A stretch of 64,000 nt of DNA from NCBI GenBank assembly GCA_027493405.1, contig JAOSKV010000046.1, forward strand, positions 69,066 through 133,065. The letters are read 5' to 3'. Below, piece by piece: positions 1-9,736 of this stretch (position 1 is the stretch's first letter; each line of letters begins with the position of its first letter). A program made the position numbers and the translations under genes. The notes beneath the pieces were generated by a model that searched no databases, was not told the DNA's origin, and saw nothing but the letters and a program-made list of their open reading frames with translations. Source of the DNA: FEB-22 sp003105195. GTDB lineage: Bacteria > Pseudomonadota > Alphaproteobacteria > Rhizobiales > Xanthobacteraceae.

Positions 1-9
1 AGCGAAAAA

Positions 10-25
10 GGCGGGAAAACCCGCC
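10..25. terminator. Short perfect hairpin before the TRAP permease
   Basis: GGCGGG and CCCGCC form a 6-bp stem around an AAAA loop, 26 bases before the permease start. It could be the terminator of a gene lying left of the window or a leader hairpin. There is no clear T run, so the role is open. Confidence 0.35.
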
Positions 26-51
26 AGAAAAGCAGGACTGCGGGGGAAAAA

Positions 52-2089
52 ATGGCGGAAGACGAGAAGCCGGTGGCGGCGCCGGGAATGACCGACACCG
101 AGGGCGATCTCCGCAGGGCCGAGGCCTATATCGAACAGGAAGAAGGCGCCACCAACCGGCTCTCGGGCTGGACGGGGACGGCCGTCACTGCCATCGCAGT
201 GGCGATGTCGCTTTTCCATCTCTATGCCGCCTACGACATCGTCCCGACGCAGGAACTGGGTTCCACCCCATGGGGGTGGGGGGTGGGGGGGGTTTGCGTT
301 GTGGTTTTCCCCGGTGGCGCGTCGTTTCCGCGACGGCATCCGCTGGTGGGACGTGCTCATGGGCGCGGTCGTCGTCGCCATCTTCGTCTATGCGCTGTCC
401 GGCGGCGACGACTTCACCGACCGCGCCACGGTTCCGAACCGTCTCGACGTTTTCGTCGGTGTCGTGTTCATCGTATTGCTGATCGAGGCGACGCGCCGCA
501 CCATCGGCTGGATCGTGCCGGTCATCGCGCTGTGCTTCATCGCCTATGCGCTCGCCGGTCCCTGGCTGCCGCCGCCCTGGAACCACCGCGGCTACGGCTT
601 CGATGCCAGCTGGTCGGGCACCTGTTCATCACGCTGGAGGGATCTTCGGCATGCCGGTCGACGTCTCGGCGACGCTGATCATCCTGTTCACGATCTTCGG
701 CGCCTTCCTGCAGCATTCCGGCGCCGGCAAGTTCTTCATCGATTTCTCGATGGCGCTGATGGGCAACAAGACCAGCAGCGCCGGCCGCACCGTCGTGCTG
801 TCGTCCTTCCTGCTCGGCGGGCCGTCCGGCTCGGGCGTCGCCACCACGGTGACGGTCGGCGCGGTCGCCTATCCGATGATGAAGAAGTCGGGCTTCGAGA
901 AGAACGCGGCCGGCGGGCTGCTCGCGGCCGCCGGGCTCGGCGCCATCATCTCGCCGCCCGTGCTGGGCGCCGCCGCCTTCCTGATCGCCGAGTTCCTGAA
1001 GATCAGCTACCTCGACGTGATCTGGATGGCGGTGATCCCCACCTGCCTCTACTATCTGTCGCTGCTGTTCAAGGTCGAGCTCGACGCCCGCCGCTTCGGC
1101 GTGCACGGCGAGACCTTCACTCAGGAGATGTCGCTCGGCCGCCTGACCGCGCGTTACGGCTTCCACTTCGCCTCGCTGGTCTCGATCGTCGTGCTGATGG
1201 TGTGGGGCTATTCGCCGACGCCCGCCGTGTTCTGGTCGACCGTGCTGCCTTCGGCTGATGAGCTTCCTGGCGCGCGAGACGGCGCTCACGCCGAGGAAGC
1301 TCGTCGGGCGCCCTCGCCGACGGCTCGACCTCCGCCCTCACGGCGGCCACCACCTGCGCGATCGCCGGCATCATCGTCGGCGTCGTCACCCTCACCGGCC
1401 TCGGCCTGAAATTCTCGGCGATCGTCATCGCCTACGCGGGCGGCAGGCTGCTGCTCACCGCGCTCTACACGGCGCTGATCGTCTGGGTCGTGGGCCTCGC
1501 AGTCCCGGTCACCGCTTCCTACATCATCTGCGCCGTCATCGCGGCGCCGGCGCTGATGAAGCTCGGCGTGCCGGACTTCGCGGCGCACATGTTCATCTTC
1601 TACTACGCGGTCCTCTCCGAGGTCTCGCCGCCGACCGCATTGTCCTGCTTCGCGGCTGCCGCGATCACGGGCGGCGATCCCTACAAGACGACCCTGCAGG
1701 CCTGGAAGTACACGCTGCCCGCCTTCGTGGTGCCTTTCGTCTTCGTGCTGGACCCGCAGGGTCTCGGGCTGCTGCTCAAGATCCCCAAGGACGGGTCCGT
1801 GCTCGACATCATCCTGATCACGGCCAAGACGGGGCTCGGCCTCGCGGCGCTCGCGGCCGCGGCCCAGGGCTGGGCCTGGGGGCGCACCACCCGGCTCGAC
1901 CGCTTCCTGCTGACGATCGCGGGAATGTTCCTGGTGTTCCCGAGCCTGTTGGAGGCGATTGCCGCGGCCGTGGTCGGCCGCGACATCGCCTATACTGCGA
2001 CGATTGGGTTGGCCATCGCGATCGCGGTGCTGGTAAAACAAGTCATGCTGCCGGCCGCACCGGAAGCACGGGCAACAAACCGGAGCTAG
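52..2089 (+). CDS. TRAP transporter fused 4TM/12TM permease (TAXI type), broken by several frameshifts
   Basis: This is the membrane part of a tripartite ATP-independent periplasmic (TRAP) transporter, which uses an ion gradient to import an organic acid delivered by the binding protein encoded next. The reading frame must change near 270-300 (inside a G-rich run), near 610, near 640, near 1250 and near 1315. Joined, the pieces give about 680 residues, normal for a fused DctQM-type permease. Recognisable parts are the PVDVSATLI and GGPSGSGVATTVT loops, the GAIISPPVLGAAAFL segment and the C-terminal YYAVLSEVSPPTALS motif. The first residues are cytosolic and acidic. The start at 52 follows a GGGGG ribosome site. 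Five or more shifts in one otherwise intact gene point to sequence error rather than decay. Confidence 0.85.
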
Positions 2090-2157
2090 CGCGGTTCCGG
2101 GGAAGCAGGTAGCGGTTCGCCGCCGAGCGCGTGCGGCAACGTAGGGAGAGAGGCGAA

Positions 2158-3123
2158 ATGAGGACATCGAGAGGTTTGATCGCGGGACTGGCCCTGGGAG
2201 CCGTCGTGCTCGCGGGGGCGGCCGTCGCCCAGCAGACGAACATCGCGATCGCGACCGGCGGCACCGGCGGCGTCTACTATCCGCTCGGCGGCGGCATGGC
2301 GAACGTGCTCTCGAAGCACCTGTCGGGCGTGCAGGCGACCGCGCGCGTGACCGGCGGCTCGGTCGACAATCTCAAGCTCATCGGCTCTGGCCAGAGCGAG
2401 GTCGGCCTCGTGATGGTCGACGCCGCGCTCGACGCGCTCAAGGGCGAGGACAAGTTCAAGGGCAACAAGGTCGAGGTCCGCACCCTGATGGTGCTCTACC
2501 CGAACCGCATGCACGTCGTCTCGGTCGAGGGCCGCGGCATCGAGAAGATCGAGGACCTCAAGGGCAAGCGCGTCTCCACCGGCTCGCCCGGCAGCGCCAC
2601 CGAGGTCATGGCCTTCCGCGTGATCGAGGCCGCCGGCCTCGACCGGGACAAGGACATGCGGCGCGAGCGCCTCGGCGTCGCCGAGTCGGTCAATGCCGTG
2701 AAGGACGGCAAGATCGACGCCTTCTTCTGGGTCGGCGGCCTGCCGACCGCCGCGGTCACCGATCTCGGCGCCACCCCGGGGACCAAGATCAAGCTGGTCG
2801 ACACCGCCCATCTGGTCGACAAGATGAACCAGAAGTACAATAATCTCTACTCGTCCGGCGTCATCCCGGCGAAGACCTATCCGGGCCAGGAGAAGGACAA
2901 CCCGGTCTCGGTGGTGCAGAACATCCTGGTCGCCAATGCCAGCATGCCCGACAAGGTCGCCTACGACATCGTCAAGACCCTGTTCGACAAGCGCGACGAG
3001 CTGATCCAGGTTCACCGCGAGGCGCAGAACTTCGTGCTCGAGTCGCAGACCTCCAAGAACTCCCCGATCCCCTGGCACCCGGGCGTCGTGAAGTACTACC
3101 AGGAGAAGGGCGTGAAGATGTGA
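2158..3123 (+). CDS. TAXI family TRAP transporter solute-binding protein
   Basis: Periplasmic receptor that captures the substrate for the TRAP permease upstream. The chosen ATG at 2158 sits behind AGGGAGAGAGG and begins a signal peptide (MRTSRGLIAGLALG, cleavage expected after VAQ near residue 25). The mature part opens with IAIATGGTGGVYYPLGGG, the hallmark of the TAXI family, and later has the KRVSTGSPGSATE loop that contacts the ligand in this family. About 321 residues, usual length, no frameshift. It lies 68 bases after the permease on the same strand, so the two probably share a transcript. TAXI receptors often bind glutamate or C4/C5 acids, but the ligand cannot be read from the sequence. 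Confidence 0.92.
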   Translation: MRTSRGLIAGLALGAVVLAGAAVAQQTNIAIATGGTGGVYYPLGGGMANVLSKHLSGVQATARVTGGSVDNLKLIGSGQSEVGLVMVDAALDALKGEDKFKGNKVEVRTLMVLYPNRMHVVSVEGRGIEKIEDLKGKRVSTGSPGSATEVMAFRVIEAAGLDRDKDMRRERLGVAESVNAVKDGKIDAFFWVGGLPTAAVTDLGATPGTKIKLVDTAHLVDKMNQKYNNLYSSGVIPAKTYPGQEKDNPVSVVQNILVANASMPDKVAYDIVKTLFDKRDELIQVHREAQNFVLESQTSKNSPIPWHPGVVKYYQEKGVKM

Positions 3124-3191
3124 GCGGCAGGCCCGCTCGCGCTTGATGCCGCCTGAGTTGATACACGATATCGAGGCTTGCTCCGTCTGCT

Positions 3192-3213
3192 CCCTCCCCC
3201 TCGTGGGGGAGGG
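3192..3213. repeat. Intergenic palindromic repeat
   Basis: CCCTCCCCC, loop TCGT, GGGGGAGGG makes a perfect 9-bp stem. A related C-rich/G-rich unit follows at about 3254-3281, and a shorter relative sits at 33004-33021. Such units are widely scattered between genes in high-GC alphaproteobacteria. The gap 3124-3334 holds nothing else I can recognise. Confidence 0.6.
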
Positions 3214-3334
3214 CTGGGGAGGCGGGTCGCCGCGAACGTGGCGTGCGGGGCTATCCCCCTCCCTATCCAAGGGGGAGGGAACCGGACCAGTCCCTGGATA
3301 GGCCGAATCCAAAGATCTTCCCCTGCGGGTGCGC

Positions 3335-4293
3335 ATGAGCCGGCCTCATCGCACTGCCTTTCTTCCCACCCTCGACGAGCTCCGCACCGGCGGCAAGCGG
3401 CTGCTGGCGCGCGCGCTCTCGGCCGTGGAGACCGAGGCCGGGACGGCGGCGCTGGCGGCGCTGCTCGATGAGGCCTGCCTGGCGCCGCGCGGCTACGTGC
3501 TCGGCCTCACCGGCCCGCCCGGGGTCGGCAAGTCGACGCTCACCAGCGCGCTCGTCTCGTCGCCGCGCGCGCGCGCGGCGAGACCGTGGGCGTGATCGCG
3601 GTCGATCCCTCCTCGCGCCGCACCGGCGGCGCGCTGCTCGGCGACCGCGCGCGCATCGCGACCGACCCGGACGACGCCGGCGTGTTCCTGCGCTCCTTCG
3701 CGGCGCGCGATCGGCTCGGCGGCCTCTCCGACGAGACGGTCGCCGCCATGGTGCTGATGCGCGCGATCTTCGATCTCGTGCTGGTCGAATCGGTCGGCAT
3801 CGGCCAGTCGGAGGCCGACATCTCGGTGGTCGCCGACACGGTGCTGCTCTGCGTGCAGCCCGGTTCCGGCGACAGCCTGCAGTTCATGAAGGCCGGCGTC
3901 ACCGAGCTGCCCGACGTGATCGCGGTCACCAAGGCCGACACCGGCGAGGCCGCGCAGCGCACGCGCGCCGACGTCGCGGGCGCGCTCAGCCTCGATACCG
4001 AGTCCCGCGAGCGGCCCGTGCTCGCGATCTCGGTCGCGCGCGCCGAGAGCCTCGACGCCCTCGAGGCGGCGCTGCACGCGCATCGCGCCTGGCTGACGGA
4101 GCGCGACCGGCTGTCCGCGCGGCGCGCCGCGCAGGAGCGGGCCTGGGTGGAGCAGGCGATCCGCGCGCGCTTCGGCAGCGCGGGCCTCGCGGCGGCGCGT
4201 TCCTTGACGCAGCGTCACGGCGGACCGTTCGAGATCGAGCGCGAGGTCGCCCTGGCGTTGCATCGCCGTCTCGGGCTCGTGCGTCCTGAGTAG
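3335..4293 (+). CDS. meaB: MeaB/ArgK-type P-loop GTPase, frameshifted
   Basis: A G3E-family GTPase that loads or protects adenosylcobalamin on methylmalonyl-CoA mutase; older annotations call it LAO/AO transport ATPase. The Walker A motif GPPGVGKS is clear near residue 60, followed by VIAVDPSSRRTGGALLGD, ESVGIGQSE and the guanine-specificity motif TKAD. A one-base change near 3560-3575 (in a GC repeat) separates the first 75 residues from the rest; joining the frames restores the family consensus. Total about 319 residues, as expected. The start at 3335 (MSRPHRT) is chosen over GTG at 3329 and is not certain. No mutase gene is visible in the window. Confidence 0.85.
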
Positions 4294-4486
4294 ATGCCCG
4301 GACGCGTGCGATTAACGTCGTCTCAAGGTTAATCGGCGAGAAAGGTTGCCGATCGGCGAACGCCGGCAGGCAAATTTTAAACATGCCGGCGGGATCATCG
4401 CTCCGAGGCGCACAATCCGCTTCCCGTGTGTCTTCGCAGTCTCAGTTGCGTCGAGTGGCGTAAGCGTTGCGTAGCGTAGGTGACCG

Positions 4487-5908
4487 ATGCCTGTGTCATC
4501 GTTCGGGTCGAAGGGGGCCGAGCTCGTCTCCTTCGGCCTCGCCGCCTTGGCGTTGGTCCTGACGCCGAGTGCCATCGGCCACCAGGACCTCGCCTCCCTG
4601 ATCGCGCAGCAGCCGGCGGTCGCCGAGCGCTGGCGCCAGCATCTCGCCACGTCTCCCTTCGGCACCGTTCAGGCCACCTTCCACTTGCCGCGTCCGGTCG
4701 GCACCGCGATGCCCGAGCCGCCCCGCCTGCGGCTCGCCAGCCTCGCCACCGGCGACGTGACCGGCTCGATCGGTCCGGCCGCGCGCGGCCCCGGCGGGAT
4801 CGTGTATCCGACCGTCGACCGCAGCCGGAAGGGCGACCGCTGGCGGCCGCCCGCGCCGCCCGCGTCCGAGACCGCACCCCCCGACGCGGCGTCGCCGCCG
4901 CCGGGCGCGCCCGCGATCGAGGCCCATAACGGCGAGCTTCCCGACATCCAGCTGCAGGTCGAGCTCGCGATCCGGGCCGAGGCGAACGCCGTTCCCCCGG
5001 CGATCAGGACCGACGAGATCGAGGCCGCGATGCGCATCGCGCCGTTCCCCGAGTTCGACCTCTCGCTCTCCCTCGAACTTTCGCCCGAGCTTCCAGCCGA
5101 GGAGGTGGGCGAGGCGGCCGACGTCGATCCGGCCGATCTCTACCCGAATGCGCCGCCGGACCTCGATGGCCTCAATGCCGAGCTGCGCGCGGACCGTCTC
5201 TATTTCGGCGCCGCCGTGTTCGGCGATAGCGTCGCGACCCTGACGCCGTGGGCGGCGGGCGAGGAGCCGGTCCTGATGCTGCCGCGCGCGGCGGATCCCG
5301 AGATCAAGCTCGCGGCGCTCGCCCCGTCCGCCGAGACGCCGCGCGATCCGGGCGTCACGGTCGCGGGCAAGGGCGAGGTCACGGGCGACGGCCGGCGGCC
5401 GAAGAGCCCGGCGGAGCGCCTCGGCCTCGTCGGCGCCAAGCGGGCCAAGGCCGAGAAGTGCCTCGCCAACGCGGTCTATTTCGAATCGCGCGGCGAGCCG
5501 GTGCGCGGCCAGATCGCGGTCGCCCAGGTGGTGCTCAACCGCGCCTTCTCGGGCTACTATCCGAGCGACGTCTGCGGCGTCGTCTATCAGAACGCCCACC
5601 GTCGTCTCGCCTGCCAGTTCACCTTCGCGTGCGACGGCATCCCGGACCGCGTCGCCGACGCCGAGGCCTGGACGCGCGCCCAGCGCATCGCCAAGGAGAG
5701 CCTCGACGGCAGGCTGTGGCTCGCCGACGTCGGCAAGTCGACGCACTACCACGCCAACTACGTGCGTCCCTGGTGGCGCCGTACCATGCGCACGCTGAGC
5801 CGCATCGGCGTCCACATCTTCTACCGTCCGCGCAGATGGGGCGAGGGCGAGGACGCCCCGAGCTGGGGCAGCGCCACCTACACGGCCGAGGCCGCGAAGA
5901 CGCTGTAG
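4487..5908 (+). CDS. Cell wall hydrolase (SleB-like), exported
   Basis: Probable peptidoglycan hydrolase acting in the periplasm. The C-terminal 140 residues form a SleB/Hydrolase_2 domain: AEKCLANAVYFESRGE, with the catalytic-type glutamate in YFESRGE, then QIAVAQVVLNR, CGVVYQN, CQFTFACDG and THYHANYVRPWW. Before it lies a long proline- and alanine-rich region of about 280 residues with no clear fold. The N-terminus has a hydrophobic stretch (VSFGLAALALVLTPSAIG) that could be a signal peptide or anchor. 473 residues is longer than plain SleB proteins but usual for the rhizobial type. The ATG at 4487 follows AGGTGA. It stands alone between spacers of about 190 and 130 bases. Confidence 0.85.
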   Translation: MPVSSFGSKGAELVSFGLAALALVLTPSAIGHQDLASLIAQQPAVAERWRQHLATSPFGTVQATFHLPRPVGTAMPEPPRLRLASLATGDVTGSIGPAARGPGGIVYPTVDRSRKGDRWRPPAPPASETAPPDAASPPPGAPAIEAHNGELPDIQLQVELAIRAEANAVPPAIRTDEIEAAMRIAPFPEFDLSLSLELSPELPAEEVGEAADVDPADLYPNAPPDLDGLNAELRADRLYFGAAVFGDSVATLTPWAAGEEPVLMLPRAADPEIKLAALAPSAETPRDPGVTVAGKGEVTGDGRRPKSPAERLGLVGAKRAKAEKCLANAVYFESRGEPVRGQIAVAQVVLNRAFSGYYPSDVCGVVYQNAHRRLACQFTFACDGIPDRVADAEAWTRAQRIAKESLDGRLWLADVGKSTHYHANYVRPWWRRTMRTLSRIGVHIFYRPRRWGEGEDAPSWGSATYTAEAAKTL

Positions 5909-5937
5909 CCGAGCCACGGCAGCGCAACGCTCTCCGC

Positions 5938-6021
5938 GTCATGCCCGCGCATGCGGGCATCCACGCCTTGCTTCGCCGAAATGCCGCCAAGACCGGGATG
6001 TCCGGCATTCGCCGGGCGTGA
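5938..6021. repeat. Intergenic palindromic element (GTCATGCCCGCG type)
   Basis: GCCCGCGCATGCGGGC is a perfect palindrome inside GTCATGCCCGCGCATGCGGG; it is followed by CATCCACGCC and closed about 50 bases later by CCGGGCGTGACG, which mirrors the opening CGTCATGCCCG. A second copy of the opening unit is at 63889-63921 near the other end of the window. These elements are common between genes in Bradyrhizobium-like genomes. It lies between the convergent SleB and nadC genes and could help end both transcripts. Confidence 0.6.
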
Positions 6022-6036
6022 CGCCGAGAACCCGGC

Positions 6037-6906
6037 TCAGGCCTCGATATCCAATGCCACGTCGAGGCTCGGCGCCGAATGCGTGATGGCGCCGGACGAG
6101 AGATAGTCGACGCCGGTCTCGGCGATCGCGGCGGCGGTGGCGAGCGTGATGCCGCCGGAGGCTTCGGTCACGAGGCGCCCATCGACCATGGCGACGGCGC
6201 GCCTGAGCGTCGGCGGATCCATGTTGTCGAGCAGCACCACGTCGGCGCCGCCCGCGTCCAGCACCTCGGCGAGCTGGTCGAGCGAGTCCACCTCGATCTC
6301 GATCTTGACCAGGTGGCCCGCCATCGCCTTGGCGCGCGCCAGCACCGTGCGGATGCCGCCCGCGACCGCGATGTGGTTGTCCTTGATCAGGATCGCATCG
6401 TCGAGCCCGAAGCGATGGTTGGATCCGCCGCCGCAGCGCACCGCGTATTTCTCGAGCGCGCGCAGTCCCGGCGTGGTCTTGCGCGTGCAGGTGACGCGCG
6501 CGCGCGTATGCGCCATCCGCTTCGCGAACTCCGCGGTCGCGCTCGCGATGCCCGAGAGATGGCCGAGAAAATTGAGCGACACGCGTTCCGCGGCCAGCAG
6601 GGCCCGCGCGTCCGCAGCGATCGTCATCAGCGCGGTCGCGGCGCCGACCGCCGTGCCGTCGCGGGCATGCGCCGCGATCTCGGCGTCGGGGTCGAGCTTG
6701 CGCAATGCGGCGACGACCAGCGGTAGCCCCGCGATCGTGCCGGCTGCGCGCGCCACCACCGCGGCGCGGCCACGCCGGCCCTCCGGGATGGTCGCGACCG
6801 AGGTCAGGTCGCCGGCGCGGCCGAGGTCCTCGGCGAGCGCGCGCGTCACGGCGTCCTCGATCTCGAGCGGCGACAGGAAGGCATCGGGGCAGGTGAGGGG
6901 GCTCAT
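6037..6906 (-). CDS. nadC: Nicotinate-nucleotide pyrophosphorylase (carboxylating)
   Basis: Quinolinate phosphoribosyltransferase, third step of de novo NAD synthesis: quinolinate plus PRPP gives nicotinate mononucleotide and CO2. Family motifs are present: ALAEDLGRAGDLTS, CTRKTTPGLRALEKYAV (substrate-binding Arg/Lys), GGGSNHRFGLDDAILIKDNH, IEIEVDSLDQ, VLLDNM and ASGGI. 289 residues, full length, no shift. The ATG at 6906 lies 4 bases after the nadB stop, so nadC is the last gene of a nadA-nadB-nadC operon. Confidence 0.96.
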   Translation of the reverse strand: MSPLTCPDAFLSPLEIEDAVTRALAEDLGRAGDLTSVATIPEGRRGRAAVVARAAGTIAGLPLVVAALRKLDPDAEIAAHARDGTAVGAATALMTIAADARALLAAERVSLNFLGHLSGIASATAEFAKRMAHTRARVTCTRKTTPGLRALEKYAVRCGGGSNHRFGLDDAILIKDNHIAVAGGIRTVLARAKAMAGHLVKIEIEVDSLDQLAEVLDAGGADVVLLDNMDPPTLRRAVAMVDGRLVTEASGGITLATAAAIAETGVDYLSSGAITHSAPSLDVALDIEA

Positions 6907-6910
6907 CGGC

Positions 6911-8533
6911 TCAACCGGCGACCGCGGCCGACGCGCTGTCGGCGGCCTCGTCCGCGATCGCCTGCGCATCCGCGAGCGTGAGGAAGGTGCGCCGCGCGAG
7001 TGCCGGATCGGGATTCGGGTAGTCGGCGCGGTAGTGACCGCCGCGGCTCTCGCGCCGGCGCAGGGCCGCCGCCGCGACCAGCAGCGCCGCCGTCGCCATG
7101 TTGCGCAGCGCCGGAACGTTGCGGCTCTCGCGCGCGAGGCGCGACAGCGCGATCAGCGCGTCGGTGAGCCCCTCGCGGTCGCGGATCACGCCGACATGCG
7201 CCGACATCAGCTGGCGCAGCTCGCGCTCCCGCGCCGGCTCGGCGGCGAGGTCGGCCTCCTCGCCGAGGTGCCGCTCGTCCGGCCAGGGCAGGGTCTGCGG
7301 CATCGGCACCAGCCCCGCGATGTCCTCGGCGATGCGCGCCGCATAGACGATCGCCTCGAGCAGCGAGTTGGAGGCGAGCCGGTTCGCGCCGTGGGCGCCC
7401 GTGCAGGCGACCTCGCCCGCGGCCCACAGCCCGTCGAGGCTGGTGCGGCCCGTCGCATCCACCAGCACGCCGCCCATGTGGTAGTGCGCGGCCGGCGCGA
7501 TCGGAATCGGCTCGCGCGCCGGATCGATGCCGGCGGCCTTGCAGCTGGCGTGGACCCCCGGGAAGCGCTGCGCGAAGGTTTCTCCGAGCGCGGCGCGCGC
7601 GTCGAGGAAGGCGCCGCGGCCGGCGGCGAGCTCCGCGAACACGCCGCGCGCGACGATGTCGCGCGGCGCGAGGTCGGCGTCCGGATGGATCGCGGTCATG
7701 AACCGCTCGCCGGCACGGTTCACCAGGATCGCGCCTTCGCCGCGCAGCGCCTCGGTGGCGAGCGGCGCGGGGTCGCGACCGACCGCGATCGCGGTCGGGT
7801 GGAACTGCACGAACTCGGTGTCGGCCAGCACCGCGCCGGCGCGCGCCGCCATGGCGAGCCCCTGGCCGCGCGCCTCGCTCGGATTGGTGGTGACCGCATA
7901 GAGATGGCCGATGCCGCCCGAGGCGAGCACGACCGCGCGGGCCGGGATGGTGACCGGCCGCCGGTCGCCGAGCGCCCGCGCGCGGATCCCGGCGACGTAC
8001 CGGCCCTCCACCACGAGATCCTCGGCCGCATAGCCCTCGAACACGCGGATGGTCGGGGTCCGGCGCACCGCCGCGATCAGCGCCTGCATGATCGCGCGCC
8101 CCGCCTGGTCGCCGCGCACGTGCACGATGCGGCGCGCCGAATGAGCGGCCTCGCGGCCGACCGCGAGCCGTCCCTCCAGGTCCTTGTCGAAGGGCACGCC
8201 GAAGCGCAGCAGGTCGTGCACGCGCGCCGGGCCCTCGCGCGCCATCGCGAGCGCGACCGCCTCGTCGACCAGGCCGGCGCCCGCGAGCACGGTGTCGCGC
8301 GCATGCGCCTCGGGCGTGTCGCCTTCCGCGACCGCCGTCGCGATGCCGCCCTGGGCCCAGGCCGTGGAGGCGCCTTCGCCGATCGGCGCCGCCGTGATCA
8401 CGGTGACGGGCCGGGGCGAGAGCTTGAGCGCGCAGAACAGGCCCGCGAGGCCGCCGCCGACGATCACGATGTCGTCGACGCCGCCCCAGGATTCGGGCGG
8501 CAGCACCGTATGGTCGCGCGGTTCGTCGGACAT
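6911..8533 (-). CDS. nadB: L-aspartate oxidase
   Basis: FAD enzyme that oxidises L-aspartate to iminoaspartate, the substrate of NadA. The N-terminus has the FAD-binding GGGLAGLFCALKL motif, then STAWAQGGIA, ASGGIGHLYAVTTNP, FVQFHPTA, AAHYHMGGV and GAHGANRLASNSLLEA, all typical of NadB and of the succinate dehydrogenase flavoprotein fold. 540 residues. The chosen ATG at 8533 (MSDEPRD) gives the normal length; the frame stays open upstream without homology. It follows nadA by 65 bases and precedes nadC by 4. Confidence 0.96.
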   Translation of the reverse strand: MSDEPRDHTVLPPESWGGVDDIVIVGGGLAGLFCALKLSPRPVTVITAAPIGEGASTAWAQGGIATAVAEGDTPEAHARDTVLAGAGLVDEAVALAMAREGPARVHDLLRFGVPFDKDLEGRLAVGREAAHSARRIVHVRGDQAGRAIMQALIAAVRRTPTIRVFEGYAAEDLVVEGRYVAGIRARALGDRRPVTIPARAVVLASGGIGHLYAVTTNPSEARGQGLAMAARAGAVLADTEFVQFHPTAIAVGRDPAPLATEALRGEGAILVNRAGERFMTAIHPDADLAPRDIVARGVFAELAAGRGAFLDARAALGETFAQRFPGVHASCKAAGIDPAREPIPIAPAAHYHMGGVLVDATGRTSLDGLWAAGEVACTGAHGANRLASNSLLEAIVYAARIAEDIAGLVPMPQTLPWPDERHLGEEADLAAEPARERELRQLMSAHVGVIRDREGLTDALIALSRLARESRNVPALRNMATAALLVAAAALRRRESRGGHYRADYPNPDPALARRTFLTLADAQAIADEAADSASAAVAG

Positions 8534-8598
8534 GGGGCTCCCCTTCGTGGGGGCGGGGGGCCGGCGCCGCCGGCCCGTGCACTGCGCGGCGGGCCGCG

Positions 8599-9699
8599 TC
8601 AGCTCTTGAGGTGGATCATCCGCTCCACCGAACGGCGCGCCTTCGCGGCGATCGCCGGATCCACCACGACCTCCTCCTTCATGTAGACGAGGCTGTCGAG
8701 GATCTTCGGCAGCGTGATGCGCTTCATGTGCGGACAGAGGTTGCAGGGCCGCACGAATTCGACGTCCGGCAGCTCCGCCTGGACGTTGTCCGCCATGGAG
8801 CACTCGGTGACCATCACGATGCGTTTCGGCTGGTGCTTGCGCACCCAGTCGATCATGCCGGAGGTCGAGCCCGTGTAGTCGGCCTCCGCGATCACGTCCG
8901 GCGGGCACTCCGGATGCGCGATGATCTGCACCGACGGGTCGTCTGCGCGATAGCGCTTGAGCTCCTCGCCGGTGAAGCGCTCGTGCACCTCGCAGGCGCC
9001 CTTCCAGGAGATGATCTTCACCCGCGTCTGCGAGGCCACGTAGTTCGCGAGGTACTGGTCGGGCAGGAAGATCACGGTGTCGGCGCCGAGGCTCTCCACC
9101 ACCTGCACGGCATTGGCCGAGGTGCAGCAGATGTCGACCTCGGCCTTCACGTCGGCGGACGTGTTCACATAGGCGACGATCGGCACGCCCGGGAATTTGG
9201 CGCGCAGCAGCCGCACGTCCTCGCCGGTGATCGACTCGGCGAGCGAGCAGCCGGCCCGCGAGTCCGGGATCAGCACCGTCTTCTCCGGGTTCAGGATCTT
9301 CGCGGTCTCGGCCATGAAGTGCACGCCGCACTGGACGATGACCTCGGCGTCGACCTTGGTGGCCTCGCGCGCGAGCTGCAGCGAGTCGCCGACGAAGTCG
9401 GCGACGCAGTTGTAGATCTCCGGCGTCTGGTAGTTGTGCGCCAGCACCACGGCGTTGCGCTCGCGCTTGAGCGCGTTGATCGCCTTCACATAGGGCGCGA
9501 AGAACGGCCACTCGATCGCCGGGACCACGCCCTTGACGCGCTCGTAGAGATGCGCGGTCTCGCGCGCGACCTGCTCGTTCCATTCCAGCGAAGGCATCGG
9601 CACGATGCCGTATTTCAGCGCCGCCGCCGACACGGCGTCCGGCGCCACCGGCGGAATCGGGCGACCCCGGGTCGGGCCGTGCAGCTCCAGGACGGGCAT
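8599..9699 (-). CDS. nadA: Quinolinate synthase
   Basis: 4Fe-4S enzyme condensing iminoaspartate with dihydroxyacetone phosphate to quinolinate. Visible motifs: AVVLAHNYQTPEIYN, GDSLQLA, CGVHFMAETAKILNPEK, PDSRAGCSLA, CTSANA, AHPECPP, GSTSGMI and CNLCPHMKRITL; the three cluster cysteines are at the expected places. The start is ATG at 9699 (MPVLELHG), preceded by GGGAGG at good spacing; longer frames upstream run into the operator. 366 residues. First gene of the nadABC operon, directly behind the palindrome at 9716-9736. Confidence 0.96.
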   Translation of the reverse strand: MPVLELHGPTRGRPIPPVAPDAVSAAALKYGIVPMPSLEWNEQVARETAHLYERVKGVVPAIEWPFFAPYVKAINALKRERNAVVLAHNYQTPEIYNCVADFVGDSLQLAREATKVDAEVIVQCGVHFMAETAKILNPEKTVLIPDSRAGCSLAESITGEDVRLLRAKFPGVPIVAYVNTSADVKAEVDICCTSANAVQVVESLGADTVIFLPDQYLANYVASQTRVKIISWKGACEVHERFTGEELKRYRADDPSVQIIAHPECPPDVIAEADYTGSTSGMIDWVRKHQPKRIVMVTECSMADNVQAELPDVEFVRPCNLCPHMKRITLPKILDSLVYMKEEVVVDPAIAAKARRSVERMIHLKS

Positions 9700-9715
9700 C
9701 GGAACCTCCCTTCTA

Positions 9716-9736
9716 ATATGCTCAACTTGAGCATAT
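9716..9736. promoter_or_regulatory. Putative NadQ operator upstream of nadA
   Basis: ATATGCTCAA and TTGAGCATAT form a perfect inverted repeat with a single central base, starting 17 bases upstream of the nadA start codon. It sits where a repressor would block transcription or initiation. The NAD regulator NadQ is encoded at 19270-20241. A degenerate second copy (12 of 17 positions by eye) lies at 9795-9811. The pairing with NadQ is inference from context; the perfect symmetry is directly visible. Confidence 0.75.

Noticed and set aside
6137..8686. Long plus-strand open frame of 849 codons opposite nadC/nadB
   Set aside because: Shadow of the GC-rich nad genes: Arg/Ala/Ser-rich, no known motifs, while the minus strand carries full-length enzymes.
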